DNA of 64,000 bases from positions 1 to 64,000 of the forward strand of contig NZ_JAATEN010000009.1 in assembly GCF_012034935.1 (NCBI RefSeq). The letters run 5' to 3'. Of the stretch, positions 19,690-27,794 are shown piece after piece (within the stretch, counting starts at the first letter, position 1; every line of letters starts with the position of its first letter). Below the pieces are notes generated by a model, which did no database searches, was not told the DNA's origin, and saw only the letters and a program-made list of their open reading frames with translations. The DNA is from Streptomyces zingiberis (GTDB taxonomy: Bacteria; Actinomycetota; Actinomycetes; Streptomycetales; Streptomycetaceae). The position numbers and the translations under genes are program-made.

Positions 19690-20667
19690 ATGCAGAGCTC
19701 TCCCCGTGGCTCCGTCCGCGTCACCGCCGGTCTCGGTCTCGCTCTCGCCTCGGCCTTCGCCTTCGGTGGCTCGGGGGTGGCGGCCAAGCCGCTGATCGAG
19801 GCCGGTGCCGACCCGCTCTTCGTCGTGTGGCTGCGGGTCGCCGGCGCGGCGCTGGTGACCGCGCCGCTGGCCTGGCGCCACCGGCAGCTGCTCCGCCGCA
19901 GGCCCGTACTGCTCGCCGGGTACGGGATGTTCGCCGTCGCCGGTGTCCAGGTCTTCTACTTCAGCGCCATCTCCCGCCTGCCGGTCGGCGTCGCCCTCCT
20001 CGTCGAGTACCTGGCTCCGGCGCTGGTGCTGGGCTGGGTCCGTTTCGTGCGGCGGCGGCGGGTGGGGCCCGCGGCCGCGCTCGGCGCCGTACTGGCCGTG
20101 GGAGGGCTGGCCTGTGTGGTGGAGATCTGGAGCGGACTGGGCTTCGACCCCGTCGGCCTGGCGCTCGCCCTCGGCGCGGCCTGCTGCCAGGTGGCCTACT
20201 TCGTCCTCTCCGACCAGGGCGACGGGGGAGAGGACCCCGCCGATCCCGCCGGCGTGATCGCGTACGGCTTCCTCGTCGGCGCGGTGGCGCTGACGGTGGC
20301 CGCCCGGCCGTGGAACGGCGCCTGGGGGGTGCTCGCCGGGCCGGCGCGCATGGGGGAGACGGAGGTGCCCGCCCTGCTGCTGGTCGGCTATGTCGTCCTG
20401 GTGGCCACCGTGCTCGCCTATCTGCTCGGGGTGGTGGCGATACGGCGGCTCTCACCGCAGGTCGCCGGGGTGGTGGCCTGCCTGGAGGCGGTGGTGGCCG
20501 CCGCGCTGGCCTGGGTCCTGCTCGGGGAACACCTGTCCGTTCCCCAACTGGCGGGTGGCGCCGCGGTTCTGGCGGGGGCGCTCGTCGCCCAGCGTTCGGT
20601 GCCCAAGGAGGAGACCGGTGTGACGGCCCGGGATCCGGTACCGGAGGTTCCGGCGTCGTCCCGGTGA
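19690..20667 (+). CDS. EamA/DMT family transporter
   Basis: 325 aa with about ten transmembrane helices in two EamA repeats (about 10-145 and 155-305). The second ends in VAIRRLSPQVAGVVACLE and EHLSVPQLAGGAAVLAGAL, typical of RhaT/YdcZ-like drug/metabolite exporters. The substrate is unknown. ATG 19690 appears leaderless (CAAGAT-N6-ATG). An inverted repeat over the promoter points to regulated expression. Confidence 0.9.
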   Translation: MQSSPRGSVRVTAGLGLALASAFAFGGSGVAAKPLIEAGADPLFVVWLRVAGAALVTAPLAWRHRQLLRRRPVLLAGYGMFAVAGVQVFYFSAISRLPVGVALLVEYLAPALVLGWVRFVRRRRVGPAAALGAVLAVGGLACVVEIWSGLGFDPVGLALALGAACCQVAYFVLSDQGDGGEDPADPAGVIAYGFLVGAVALTVAARPWNGAWGVLAGPARMGETEVPALLLVGYVVLVATVLAYLLGVVAIRRLSPQVAGVVACLEAVVAAALAWVLLGEHLSVPQLAGGAAVLAGALVAQRSVPKEETGVTARDPVPEVPASSR

Positions 20668-20786
20668 GCGCGCCCGCCGGGCCGGGCCACCGCCGCGCCC
20701 ACCCCTCCGGAGACGGAGTTGGTGTGGCCGACCCGGGGAAGGGCGCGGGTGATACCAAGCGTTGTACATCGGGGGAAGTGGGGATT

Positions 20787-21344
20787 GTGGTGACGGGTCG
20801 TTCTGTCGTGCTGAGGCGGCGCTCCTGGTCGATCATCTTCGGGACGGCGGCCGTGGGCCTTGGTACCGGCATGTTCGCAGCGGTCCTGAAGGTCAGCTCC
20901 ATGAGCGGTTTCCGAACCGGCTGGCAGGGGATCCCGGCCTACCTGCTGATCGCGGGACTGATCGGGCGAATCGTGAACTGCAAAGTCGTCATGCGGGACG
21001 GTGTGCTCACGGTGGTCAACCCCCTGCGGACTCACACAGTTGCGAAAGCGGTGATCGAGTCTGCTGCGGCCGGTGACGACGGAGGCCTGGAGGTTGCTCT
21101 GTCAGGGGGGCGTTCGGTAGCGGTCTTCGCCTACGGCGGGTCTTTCATCGACCACTTTCGGGGGACCAGCGGTGCGGCGGCGGCAACGATCAATCGGTGG
21201 CTTCGAACCGGCCCGGAGCCTGATGGTGCGAGCGTCGACGTGGCGGTGAGCTGGACGCGGTGCCGCCCCGCCGACCTGTCGGTCCTGGGTGGAGTTCTCA
21301 CCGCGGGTGGCGGCGCTCTCTGGATGGCGCTGACCGGCGGATGA
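20787..21344 (+). CDS. Hypothetical membrane protein with PH-like middle domain
   Basis: 185 aa. Two hydrophobic helices (about 14-36 and 42-60) precede a soluble stretch (VVMRDGVLTVVNPLRTHTV onward, about 65-150) reminiscent of bacterial PH-like domains. A third hydrophobic segment lies at the C-terminus. Codon use is less GC-biased than the neighbours (more GTT, GCT, TCT), hinting at later acquisition. The start is uncertain: GTG at 20778, 20787 and 20790 are all in frame; GGGGGAAG favours 20787 or 20790. The same frame is open far upstream only because of GC bias. Confidence 0.7.
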   Translation: MVTGRSVVLRRRSWSIIFGTAAVGLGTGMFAAVLKVSSMSGFRTGWQGIPAYLLIAGLIGRIVNCKVVMRDGVLTVVNPLRTHTVAKAVIESAAAGDDGGLEVALSGGRSVAVFAYGGSFIDHFRGTSGAAAATINRWLRTGPEPDGASVDVAVSWTRCRPADLSVLGGVLTAGGGALWMALTGG

Positions 21345-21490
21345 GCCGGCAGCAGTTCTCTGAATCTCCGTGACATGCGTGCCACTGGTCGGGCCGGGGC
21401 TGGGCTTCGAGGAGGCCGGTGAGCGGGGCGGTCAGCTGCCCGTCGGACAGTTCGTCGTCGTTCGTGACATAGGCGCTGAGGGCCTCCGCG

Positions 21491-22843
21491 TCAGGTTCCC
21501 GCCGCGCTGCCTGCCGTCGGTGCCTCCCGGGGACGGCCGGGGACGTCCCGGGCGCGTCGCCGGTCCATCTCCCGCCACTCCGGCCGCAGTCCGGCCAGGC
21601 CGGTGGTGAGGGCGTACGCCGCCGCACCCGCCAGCAGGACCGTGGCGAGCCCGGCCGCGGCCACCGACACCCCCGCGACGAGCCCGCCCAGCGGGATGCC
21701 GGCCCAGGCGAGCGCGGCGCCCAGCGCCTTGACCCGCCCCAGCAGGGGCCGGGGTATCCGCTCGAACATGACGGCGCCCAGGATCGGGTTGAGGAAGCCC
21801 AGCCCGAACCCGCTCACCGCGAACACCCCGGCCACGGCCCACAGCGGCAGGTCCAAGGCGAGGACGAGGAACCGGGGCGCACCGCCGAGCAGGAACCCGG
21901 TGAAGAACACCGCCCGGCGGCGCAGCCGGTGGGCCACCGCGGCGGCGATCAGGCTGCCGCCGACGGCGGCGATCCCGAGGGCGCTGCCGATCAGGCCGAT
22001 GGCTGAGGGGCCGTGGCCGGAGTCCCTGGCCCAGACGGGCAGGAGCAGCGAGTTCAGCGCTGCGTCCAGCAGATTCGTGACACCGACCATGACGGTGACG
22101 GTGAGCAGCAGCGGATCCCGGCGGAGAAAGCGGAACCCCTCTCCCAGCCGGCGCCGGTAGCCGGGCTCCGGCGCCGACCCGGGTTCGTGCCCGTCGCCGG
22201 GTGCGGAGGACGGCGGCGGGGCCGCCCGGGGCCGGCGGTCCAGGGTCAGCAGGACGACGACCGAACCCAGCGCGAAGCACGCGGCGTTGGCCGCCAGCGC
22301 CGTCAGCGGACCGAGGAGCGCCACCGCCGAACCACCCAGCGCCGGGCCGGCCGTGGACGCGAGCCGTTCGGTCACCCCGGCCAGGCCGGCCGCCCGCTCC
22401 AGGGGCATCCGGCCCCGCTCGGCCGCCTCCGGGACCATGACCTCCTTGGCCAGGTCGCCGGGGCCGCGCGCCGCGCCGATCAGCGCGACGAGGAACAGCA
22501 GCGGCCCGAAGGAGAGCCGGTCCAGGGCGTGCAGCAGCGGTACCGCGCCGGCGGCCACCGCGCTGAGCACATCCGCCGTCCAGGAGACCGTGCGCGGCCC
22601 GGCCCGGTCCACCAGCGGCCCGGTCAGCGCCTTGACCACCACGTAGGGGACCATCTCGCAGAAGACCACCAGCCCGGTCCGGGCGGTGGAGCCGGTGGTG
22701 ACGAGCACGAACCAGGGAAGCGCGATGGCCGAGATCCGGGTGCCGGTCAGCGACACCGCCATCGCCGTCAGCACCCCGGCGAGGGGGCGCAGGGACCGCG
22801 GGCCGGAGCCGGCCTGACACCCGGAGGGCCCACCGGGTGTCAC
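21491..22843 (-). CDS. MFS transporter
   Basis: 450 aa with 12 hydrophobic segments in two halves split by a charged loop (about residues 200-235). Resembles the MFS_3/enterobactin-exporter type drug or metabolite exporters. GTG 22843 overlaps the stop codon of the ArsR-type regulator (GTGA), so the two are translated together. The natural reading is an efflux pump controlled by the regulator. The ligand is unknown. Confidence 0.9.
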   Translation of the reverse strand: MTPGGPSGCQAGSGPRSLRPLAGVLTAMAVSLTGTRISAIALPWFVLVTTGSTARTGLVVFCEMVPYVVVKALTGPLVDRAGPRTVSWTADVLSAVAAGAVPLLHALDRLSFGPLLFLVALIGAARGPGDLAKEVMVPEAAERGRMPLERAAGLAGVTERLASTAGPALGGSAVALLGPLTALAANAACFALGSVVVLLTLDRRPRAAPPPSSAPGDGHEPGSAPEPGYRRRLGEGFRFLRRDPLLLTVTVMVGVTNLLDAALNSLLLPVWARDSGHGPSAIGLIGSALGIAAVGGSLIAAAVAHRLRRRAVFFTGFLLGGAPRFLVLALDLPLWAVAGVFAVSGFGLGFLNPILGAVMFERIPRPLLGRVKALGAALAWAGIPLGGLVAGVSVAAAGLATVLLAGAAAYALTTGLAGLRPEWREMDRRRARDVPGRPREAPTAGSAAGT

Positions 22844-23505
22844 GACGGCTCCGGGCCCGCCGGGCGGGGGTGTCCCGGGGCCTCCTCGGCGGGCGCGGCC
22901 TCGTCGAGCTCGGGCAGCAGGTGGAGAATGACGGAGACGCGTTCGGCGCCCTCCGGCGCGGTGGCGGCGGCCCCGGGCGCGTCGCGCCGGTAGCGGTTGA
23001 GGACGGCCCGCACCTCCTCACCCAGGGCGGCCGCCTCCTCGGACGTGATCCGCAGCGGCCAGTTGCTCAGATCGAACGTCTCCCGCCAGGCGCGCGGCAT
23101 GGTCGCGAGTTCGTTGATCACCCGCTGGGAGCGCTGGGCGTACTCGGCGGCCACCGACTGCAGATAGGTCAGCGCGGCCTCCGGCGCCTCCGCGGCCAGC
23201 TCCGGCTCGTTGAACCACGTCGACTGATGGACCGGGCGCCACCAGCGCTCGCGCGCGTTGCCGCGCTCGGGGTCCTCCTCGACGAAACCGGCGGCGCCGA
23301 GCCGGCGGAGGTGATAGCTGGCCGTACCGGAGTTGACGCCCAGGCGCTCGGCCAGCCGGGTGGCCGTCGAGGGGCCGTGCCTGCGCAGCAGCCCGATCAG
23401 CTGGACACGTACCGGATGGGCCATGGCGCGGAGCCCTTGCGCGTCGAGGACTGCGGGGGTGGGGTCGCCGGCCGGCGTCGGCCGCCCCTCGGAGGTGTCG
23501 GTCAT
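22840..23505 (-). CDS. ArsR-type winged-helix regulator
   Basis: 221 aa. An ArsR/HTH_20 winged helix lies at residues about 24-95 (LRAMAHPVRVQLIGLLRR, RLGVNSGTASYHLRRL, and a wing ending in RERWWRPVH). A C-terminal helical domain of about 110 residues follows. There is no CxC or similar metal-binding pair, so it is not an arsenic or zinc sensor. It precedes and overlaps the MFS gene. The palindromic site 14 nt upstream of its ATG (23520-23567) is its most likely operator. Confidence 0.88.
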   Translation of the reverse strand: MTDTSEGRPTPAGDPTPAVLDAQGLRAMAHPVRVQLIGLLRRHGPSTATRLAERLGVNSGTASYHLRRLGAAGFVEEDPERGNARERWWRPVHQSTWFNEPELAAEAPEAALTYLQSVAAEYAQRSQRVINELATMPRAWRETFDLSNWPLRITSEEAAALGEEVRAVLNRYRRDAPGAAATAPEGAERVSVILHLLPELDEAAPAEEAPGHPRPAGPEPS

Positions 23506-23519
23506 GGGTTCACCCTAGA

Positions 23520-23567
23520 CCGCAAACATCTCTTCGCAAAGAGTTGTTCGCAAAGAGATGTTTGCGG
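23520..23567. promoter_or_regulatory. 48-bp palindromic operator upstream of the ArsR-MFS operon
   Basis: Outer arms CCGCAAACATCTCTT (23520-23534) and AAGAGATGTTTGCGG (23553-23567) are perfectly inverted over 15 bp. Inside, TTCGCAAAGAG occurs twice as a direct repeat (23533-23543 and 23547-23557), 14 bp apart. The site is unusually AT-rich for the region and begins 14 nt before the regulator's ATG, as expected for autoregulation. The HipA-like gene starts 110 bp to its right. Confidence 0.75.
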
Positions 23568-23665
23568 TTTTCCCAGGAAGCGCCGGTGGCCGGGGGCGCT
23601 GTCCCGGGTGGTGTCCCACCGCCCCGGCGTGGCCGCCCCCGAGGGGAGGCGGCCCGGCGCCCCCG

Positions 23666-23671
23666 TAATCT
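23666..23671 (+). promoter_or_regulatory. -10 box TAATCT, leaderless geometry
   Basis: TAATCT lies exactly six bases before ATG 23678. The intervening GAGGAG touches the ATG and is too close to act as a normal ribosome-binding site. Confidence 0.6.
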
Positions 23672-23677
23672 GAGGAG

Positions 23678-24556
23678 ATGCCGTCCGAGACACCCCCGGT
23701 CCCCGGGGTTCCGGTGACCTCCCGCCCCGCCGGGGCCTTCTCCGTTCCCGGCGCTCCGGGAGCTCCCGGGCTCCCGGAGATCACAGCGGTCCGCTATGTC
23801 ACCCCGCTGCGTGAGGGCGGCTCGCTCCCCGGCCTGGTCGAGGGAGACGACCTGGGGCTGTGGGTCGTGAAGTTCGCCGCCGCCGCGCAGGGCCGCAAGA
23901 CGCTGGTCGCCGAGGTGATCTGCGGGGAGCTGGCGCGCAGGCTGGGGTTTCGGGTGCCGCCGATGGCGGTGGTCCGGCTCGACCCCGTCCTCGGGCTGGG
24001 GGAGCCCGACCCGGAAGTGCAGCGCCTCCTCCGGGAGAGCGGCGGGGAGAACCTCGGCACCGGCTTCCTCTCCGGAGCCCTCGGCTTCGACCCCCTCGCC
24101 CGCGAGGTGACCCCCGCCGAGGCCGGCCGGGTGCTCTGGTTCGACGCGCTCATCGGCAACGTCGACCGCTCCTGGCGCAACCCCAATCTGCTGGTGTGGC
24201 GGGACGGGCTCTGGCTCATCGACCACGGAGCGACCATGATCTGGCACCACCACTGGCCGTCCGCCGAGCGGGTCGCCGGCCGCTCCTACGAGGCCGCCGA
24301 CCACGTGCTCGCCCCCTTCCGGCCCGACGTGCGCGCGGCCGCCGCGGAGCTGGCGCCCCAGGTCACCGAGGACCTGCTGGCCGAGGTCACCGCTCTGGTG
24401 CCGGACAGCTGGCTGGCGGACGAGCCCGGCTTCGACGGCCCGGACCAGGTACGCCGCGCCTACGCCGGCGCCCTGCTGCGCCGGGCCCGCACCGTCCACG
24501 AGGGGCCGGCCCCCGGCCCGGTGGCGGACCGCGGGGACGGGAGGGCGGCCCGGTGA
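23678..24556 (+). CDS. HipA-like kinase-fold protein
   Basis: 292 aa. After a Pro-rich 35-residue lead come kinase-like motifs: K65 in LWVVKF (nucleotide lysine), then N161-V-D163-R-S-W-R-N168-P-N170 (catalytic-loop-like) and I181-D182-H-G (DFG-like). This matches the HipA-family kinases of actinobacteria, shorter than E. coli HipA (440 aa) and without its N-terminal subdomain. The next gene overlaps by GTGA and encodes DUF3037, its usual companion. Toxicity has not been shown for this family; a toxin-antitoxin role is inference. Confidence 0.8.
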   Translation: MPSETPPVPGVPVTSRPAGAFSVPGAPGAPGLPEITAVRYVTPLREGGSLPGLVEGDDLGLWVVKFAAAAQGRKTLVAEVICGELARRLGFRVPPMAVVRLDPVLGLGEPDPEVQRLLRESGGENLGTGFLSGALGFDPLAREVTPAEAGRVLWFDALIGNVDRSWRNPNLLVWRDGLWLIDHGATMIWHHHWPSAERVAGRSYEAADHVLAPFRPDVRAAAAELAPQVTEDLLAEVTALVPDSWLADEPGFDGPDQVRRAYAGALLRRARTVHEGPAPGPVADRGDGRAAR

Positions 24557-24942
24557 CCGCACCTGCCGGCGGGGGCGAGGTGTACGAGTACGCGCTGCTG
24601 CGTGTGATGCCGCGGATCGAACGGGGTGAGCGGCTCAACGCCGGGGTCCTCCTCTACTGCCGCGCGCGGTCCTTCGTCACGGCCCGTACCCACCTCGACG
24701 AGGAACGGCTGCGCGCCCTCGATCCGCACGCCGACACCGCGGGCGTCCGGGCGGCGCTGCGCGCCGTGGAGGAGTTCTGCGGCGGAGCGGCGGGGGCGGC
24801 GGCCGAACAGGACCCGGGGCGCCGCTTCCGCTGGCTGGTGGCGCCGCGCAGCACCGTGGTGCAGCCCGGACCGGTGCACACCGGGCTGACGGCCGACCCC
24901 GCCGCGGAGGCGGAGCGGCTCCTGGGGCTGCTCGTCCGCTGA
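24553..24942 (+). CDS. DUF3037 family protein
   Basis: 129 aa. Recognised by YEYALLRVMPRIERGERLNA near the start and FRWLVAPRSTVVQPGPVH near the end. Function unknown. It starts by GTGA overlap with the HipA-like kinase gene, so the two are made together; this pair recurs in many actinobacteria and proteobacteria. It could be a partner, substrate or neutraliser of the kinase (inference). A hairpin lies about 36 nt downstream. Confidence 0.85.
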   Translation: MTAPAGGGEVYEYALLRVMPRIERGERLNAGVLLYCRARSFVTARTHLDEERLRALDPHADTAGVRAALRAVEEFCGGAAGAAAEQDPGRRFRWLVAPRSTVVQPGPVHTGLTADPAAEAERLLGLLVR

Positions 24943-24977
24943 GGCGTGGACGGTGGCCACGCGGGGCCGTACCGGCC

Positions 24978-25016
24978 CGGGCGGAGCGCGCGGCCAGGGG
25001 CCGGGCGCTCCGCCCG
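24978..25016 (+). terminator. Hairpin after the HipA/DUF3037 operon
   Basis: A perfect 12-bp stem (24978-24989 with 25005-25016) and a 15-nt loop that itself contains GGCC/GGCC, 35 nt past the DUF3037 stop. No T tail. Confidence 0.5.
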
Positions 25017-25098
25017 CGTGGCGGACCGGCGCGGTGGCGCACCGGAGTGGTGGCACCGGTCACCGCTGTGACGTGCGGCGCTCCTGGACGGTCGGCCG

Positions 25099-25155
25099 TT
25101 GACAGGGGGTGCGGGGGCTTCTAGCGTTCCGGCAGACCTACTAAGCGGTTGCTCA
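25099..25155 (+). promoter_or_regulatory. Strong promoter with TetR-like operator
   Basis: TTGACA (25099-25104), a 17-bp spacer and TAGCGT (25122-25127) form a near-perfect promoter. Just downstream, TAAGC-N4-GCTCA (25142-25155) is an imperfect inverted repeat like the TAAGC...GCTTA sites of TetR-family lipid and acyl-CoA regulators. Placed right after the expected start of transcription, it would block the SDR operon. Confidence 0.65.
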
Positions 25156-25259
25156 CCCCCGCATCCGGCCCTCCGGGGCCGCCGGCCCCCGCACCCCCCG
25201 GCGCGTTCACCGGCGCCTCCGGCGGTCCGGCCCGTATCCGAGCACGAGGAGAATCCCGC

Positions 25260-26021
25260 ATGTCCACCACCGAGCAGCGCGTCGCCCTGGTCACGGGCGG
25301 CGCACGCGGCATCGGCGCGGCCACCGCCGTGCGCCTGGCCGAGGAGGGCCGCGCCGTCGCCGTGCTCGACCTCGACGAGACCGGCTGCCAGGAGACCGCC
25401 GAGCGGATCACGGCGGCGGGCGGCAGGGCCCTCGCCGTCGGCTGCGACGTAGCGGACGCCGGCCGCGTCGGGGCGGCGGTCGCACGGATCGCCGAGGAGC
25501 TGGGCCCGCCGGTGATCCTGGTGAACAACGCGGGCGTCCTCCGCGACAACCTGCTCTTCAAGATGGCCGAGAGCGACTGGGACACCGTCATGGACGTGCA
25601 CCTCAAGGGCGCCTTCCTGATGAGCCGCGCCTGCCAGAAGCACATGGTGGACGCCGGGTTCGGCCGGATCGTCAACCTCTCCAGCAGCTCCGCGCTGGGC
25701 AACCGCGGCCAGGCCAACTACGCCGCCGCCAAGGCGGGTCTGCAGGGCTTCACCAAGACGCTCGCCAAGGAACTGGGCAAGTTCGGCGTCACCGCCAACG
25801 CCGTCGCCCCCGGCTTCGTCGTCACCGAGATGACGGCCGCCACCGCCGCCCGGGTCGGCATGGACTTCGAGGAGTTCCAGGCGGCGGCCGCCTCGCAGAT
25901 CCCCGTGCAGCGCGTCGGGCGTCCCGAGGACATCGCCGGGGCCATCGCCTACTTCACCGGCGAGGCAGCCGGGTTCGTCTCCGGGCAGGTCCTGTACGTG
26001 GCGGGCGGGCCGCTCGACTGA
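25260..26021 (+). CDS. SDR oxidoreductase, 3-oxoacyl-ACP reductase (FabG) type
   Basis: 253 aa. Classical SDR: TGGARGIG nucleotide motif (residues about 12-19), NNAG (about 86), catalytic S-Y-K in SSSS...YAAAK and the C-terminal GRPEDIAGA. FabG-like members reduce 3-oxoacyl thioesters with NADPH. Fatty-acid synthase genes are not adjacent, so it may serve lipid degradation or secondary metabolism. GAGGAGA precedes ATG 25260. A second SDR gene follows, and both lie behind a promoter with a TetR-like operator. Confidence 0.88.
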   Translation: MSTTEQRVALVTGGARGIGAATAVRLAEEGRAVAVLDLDETGCQETAERITAAGGRALAVGCDVADAGRVGAAVARIAEELGPPVILVNNAGVLRDNLLFKMAESDWDTVMDVHLKGAFLMSRACQKHMVDAGFGRIVNLSSSSALGNRGQANYAAAKAGLQGFTKTLAKELGKFGVTANAVAPGFVVTEMTAATAARVGMDFEEFQAAAASQIPVQRVGRPEDIAGAIAYFTGEAAGFVSGQVLYVAGGPLD

Positions 26022-26095
26022 CGGTGGCGGCCGGTGTCACCGGCGGCGGGGCGTCAGGGGCGGTCAGGGCGGACACAGCGGAGGAGACGGAGAAG

Positions 26096-26872
26096 ATGAC
26101 AGCAGTGGAGAACGGCCCGCGCACGCGGGACAGCGGAAAGGCAGCGATCGTCACCGGGGCCAGCCGGGGCATCGGGTACGCCGTCGCCGAGGCGCTCGTC
26201 GCCCGCGGAGACCGGGTGTGCATCACGGGACGTACCGAGGAGACCCTGAAGGAGGCCGTCGAACGGCTGGGCGCCGACCGGGTGATCGGCGTCGCGGGCA
26301 AGGCGCACGACCCGGCGCACCAGGCGGCGGCCGTCGAGCGGACGATGGAGGCCTTCGGGCGGGTGGACCACCTCGTCAACAACGCGGGCACCAACCCGGT
26401 CTTCGGCCCGATCGCCGACCTCGACCCGGCGGTGGCGCGCAAGGTGTTCGAGACGAATGTCCTCTCGGCGCTGGCCTTCGCCCAGCTCACCTGGAAGGCG
26501 TGGCAGAAGGAGCACGGCGGGGCGATCGTCAACATCGCCTCCGTCGCCGGGGTCTCCGCCTCGCCGTTCATCGGCGCCTACGGCATGAGCAAGGCCGCCA
26601 TGGTCAATCTGACGCTGCAGCTGGCGCACGAGTTCTCCCCGGGGGTCCGGGTGAACGCGGTGGCGCCCGCCGTGGTGAAGACGAAGTTCGCGCAGGCGCT
26701 CTACGAGGGCCGTGAGGCGGAGGCCGCCGCGGCCTACCCGATGGGCCGGCTCGGCGTGCCGGAGGACGTCGCCGGGGCCGCCGAGTTCCTGCTCTCCGAC
26801 CGCTCCGCCTGGATCACCGGCCAGACCCTGGTGGTCGACGGCGGCATCTTCCTCAACGCGGGCGTCGGCTGA
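26096..26872 (+). CDS. SDR oxidoreductase
   Basis: 258 aa with TGASRGIG, NNAGTNPVFG, and catalytic S...Y-G-M-S-K. The C-terminus has LGVPEDVAGAAEFL and LVVDGG as in FabG-like reductases. It follows the first SDR gene by 74 nt and is presumably in the same operon. GAGGAG 10 nt ahead of ATG 26096 fixes the start. Two adjacent SDRs with different sequences suggest consecutive steps or different chain lengths (inference). Confidence 0.88.
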   Translation: MTAVENGPRTRDSGKAAIVTGASRGIGYAVAEALVARGDRVCITGRTEETLKEAVERLGADRVIGVAGKAHDPAHQAAAVERTMEAFGRVDHLVNNAGTNPVFGPIADLDPAVARKVFETNVLSALAFAQLTWKAWQKEHGGAIVNIASVAGVSASPFIGAYGMSKAAMVNLTLQLAHEFSPGVRVNAVAPAVVKTKFAQALYEGREAEAAAAYPMGRLGVPEDVAGAAEFLLSDRSAWITGQTLVVDGGIFLNAGVG

Positions 26873-27064
26873 CGCGGACCGGTGGCGCCGGGCGACGGGA
26901 CGGAACCCGGCCCGGGCACCGCCGGTGCCCGCCGTCCCCGCCCTCCCGGCCGGGCGCCGGCAGGCACCGGCGGTTCCTGGCGGGGCTGCCGGTGTCCCGG
27001 TCGGTGTCGGTGCCGGGCGATAGGTTCGGGGGACCGTTCGAGACCGACACCGGAGGTTGTTGAC

Positions 27065-27742
27065 GTGACCGACATGCTGCCCGAGTCCTGGCGCCCCGTC
27101 CTCGGCGAGGAACTGGACCAGCCGTACTTCGCGGAACTCATGGACTTCGTGGAGCGCGAGCGGGCGGCCGGCCCGGTGTACCCGCCGAGGGACGAGGTCT
27201 TCGCGGCGCTGCGGGCCACCCCGTACGACCGCGTCAAGGTGCTCGTCCTCGGGCAGGACCCGTACCACGGTGAGGGCCAGGGCCACGGGCTGTGCTTCTC
27301 CGTCCGCCCCGGGGTGCGGATCCCGCCGTCGCTGCGGAACATCTACAAGGAACTCCGTGACGACCTGGGCCATCCGGTCCCGGACAACGGGTACCTCATG
27401 CCCTGGGCCGACCAGGGGGTGCTGCTGCTCAACGCCGTGCTCACCGTCCGGGGCGGCGAGGCCAACTCGCACAAGGGCAAGGGCTGGGAACGCTTCACCG
27501 ACGCCGTGATCCGCGCCGTCGCCGCGCGCACCGACCCGGCCGTCTTCGTCCTCTGGGGCAACTACGCCCGGAAGAAGCTGCCACTGATCGACACGGGCCG
27601 GCACGCCGTGGTGGAGGGGGCACACCCCTCCCCGCTGTCGGCGAAGAAGTTTCTCGGCAGCCGCCCCTTCAGCCAGATCGACAAGGCCGTGGCCGATCAC
27701 GGTCACACCCCCGTCGACTGGCGCATCCCGAACCTCGGCTGA
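27065..27742 (+). CDS. ung: Uracil-DNA glycosylase, family 1
   Basis: 225 aa, normal for Ung. It removes uracil from DNA to start base-excision repair. Catalytic G63-Q-D65-P-Y-H68, the LLLNAVLTVR loop and H187-P-S-P-L-S are all intact. GGAGG at 27052-27056 points to GTG 27065. The stop codon lies within an 8-bp tandem repeat array that continues downstream. Confidence 0.97.
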   Translation: MTDMLPESWRPVLGEELDQPYFAELMDFVERERAAGPVYPPRDEVFAALRATPYDRVKVLVLGQDPYHGEGQGHGLCFSVRPGVRIPPSLRNIYKELRDDLGHPVPDNGYLMPWADQGVLLLNAVLTVRGGEANSHKGKGWERFTDAVIRAVAARTDPAVFVLWGNYARKKLPLIDTGRHAVVEGAHPSPLSAKKFLGSRPFSQIDKAVADHGHTPVDWRIPNLG

Positions 27743-27794
27743 CCGGCTGACCGGCTGACCGGTTGACCGGCTGAGCGGCTGGACGGCTGGACGG
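27736..27794. repeat. 8-bp tandem repeat array at the end of ung
   Basis: Seven copies of CGGCTGAC and close variants (CGGTTGAC, CGGCTGAG, CGGCTGGA twice). The array starts inside the last codons of ung; the first copy supplies the TGA stop. In other frames further repeats would also give TGA, so slippage would not easily lose termination. Confidence 0.9.
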
